Of a stretch of 64,000 bases of DNA, positions 63,691 to 64,000 are shown piece after piece. This DNA is from Lactonifactor longoviformis DSM 17459. Lineage in GTDB: Bacteria > Bacillota > Clostridia > Lachnospirales > Lachnospiraceae. Numbering within the stretch: the first letter of the stretch is position 1; each line of letters starts with the position of its first letter. Location: NCBI RefSeq assembly GCF_900129135.1, contig NZ_FQVI01000021.1, forward strand, positions 1-64,000. The letters run 5' to 3'. The notes below the pieces were generated by a model. That model was given only the letters and a program-made list of their open reading frames with translations, was not told where the DNA came from and did not search any database. The position numbers were made by a program, and so were the translations under genes.

Positions 63691-64000
63691 TTGACAAAAG
63701 AAACGTTTAATGAATTATATAGAAAAAAGGAGTTTTCCGGGCTGGCTCCCTACAAAGTTGAAAACGCTGTCATTATGGCCGCAGGATTTTCATCCAGGTT
63801 TGCCCCATTATCTGAAGTCTGCCCCAAAGCATTGTTTCCGGTTAAAGGAGAGGTATTAATTGAGCGGCAGATACGGCAGCTTCAGGATGCCGGGATACGG
63901 GATATCTATGTTGTTGTTGGTCACAAAAAAGAGTTATTCTATTATTTAAAAGAAAAATTTGGTGTCTTCATTGTGGAAAATAAGGAATATCAGTCTCGTA
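63691..64000 (+). CDS. licC: LicC-type phosphocholine cytidylyltransferase, N-terminal part (cut by window edge)
   Basis: TTG start at 63691 with AGGAGG 8 bases before it. The visible 103 codons give a leader TKETFNELYRKKEFSGLAPYKVENAV and an intact nucleotidyltransferase loop VIMAAGFSSRFAPLSEVCPKALFPVKGEVLIERQI, then DIYVVVGHKKELFYYLKEKFG. This has the Arg and PK that the fusion protein at 58855 lacks, so it is the likely active CDP-choline-forming enzyme. The rest, possibly with a kinase domain, is outside the window. Confidence 0.82.
   Translation, partial: MTKETFNELYRKKEFSGLAPYKVENAVIMAAGFSSRFAPLSEVCPKALFPVKGEVLIERQIRQLQDAGIRDIYVVVGHKKELFYYLKEKFGVFIVENKEYQSR

Overview
The window looks like a chromosomal segment of a low-to-medium GC Gram-positive bacterium of the Lachnospiraceae/Clostridia type. 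The reasons are Shine-Dalgarno sites of the AGGAGG type, sigma-A-like promoters with 17-bp spacers, a LytR-CpsA-Psr (LCP) ligase, an HtrA protease with a cytoplasmic N-terminus, choline-binding-type wall repeats and group II introns. The species assignment is inference. Almost the whole window is a surface-glycan island. I see no rRNA, tRNA or CRISPR array.

Layout. (1) 1-341: 5' end of a group II intron sitting directly behind the htrA terminator. (2) 407-14205, minus strand: htrA, glmS, an LCP ligase, a priming sugar-1-phosphate transferase, glycosyltransferases, a paired small multidrug resistance (SMR) type flippase and a GT-C membrane transferase, with the matching polyprenyl-phosphate sugar synthase (GtrB-like) divergent at 14389-15345. 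(3) 15402-27137, minus: a coherent rhamnan operon, rmlB-rmlA-rmlC-wzm-wzt-methyltransferase-kinase-GT2-WsaF-like-GT2-rmlD, read from a strong promoter at 27188-27216. (4) 27313-31100: an exported metallo-beta-lactamase (MBL) fold protein, an M18 aminopeptidase and an amino-acid permease. (5) 31371-46260, minus, visibly more AT-rich: a second, Wzx/Wzy-type polymer locus with licD, flippase, priming transferase, GT2 enzymes, a polyol/glycerol-phosphotransferase, a polymerase, UDP-galactopyranose mutase, and a CDP-polyol-type cytidylyltransferase/reductase pair. (6) 46324-49372: two secreted wall-repeat proteins, one with a Pce-like MBL domain. (7) 49550-57324: a second GtrB/SMR/GT-C cassette with a WecE-like aminotransferase, another PLP enzyme and an ATP-grasp ligase, interrupted by a 5'-truncated group II intron. 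(8) 57352-64000: a D,D-carboxypeptidase, a fusion of winged helix, cytidylyltransferase-like and choline-kinase domains, an L,D-transpeptidase with choline-binding-type repeats, and the start of an intact LicC-type cytidylyltransferase.

How it fits together. Two priming transferases and two export routes (ABC transporter; Wzx/Wzy) indicate two polymers. The first is probably a rhamnose backbone ended by a WbdD-like methyltransferase/kinase pair and read by a Wzt with a C-terminal sugar-binding domain. A rhamnose/glucose polysaccharide is known from Ruminococcus gnavus, so a glucorhamnan-like product is plausible. The second probably contains galactofuranose and a polyol phosphate. Two three-component cassettes would add lipid-carried side sugars outside the membrane, one probably an amino sugar that may be acylated by the ATP-grasp enzyme. 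Phosphocholine decoration is suggested by licD, the choline-kinase fusion, the LicC-like gene and three proteins with choline-binding-type repeats.

The most unusual items are the auto-regulation-ready HTH/LicC-like/LicA fusion with a palindromic operator on its own promoter and a degenerate nucleotidyltransferase loop, the split WbdD-like terminator in a Gram-positive context, and the amino-sugar/ATP-grasp decoration cassette.
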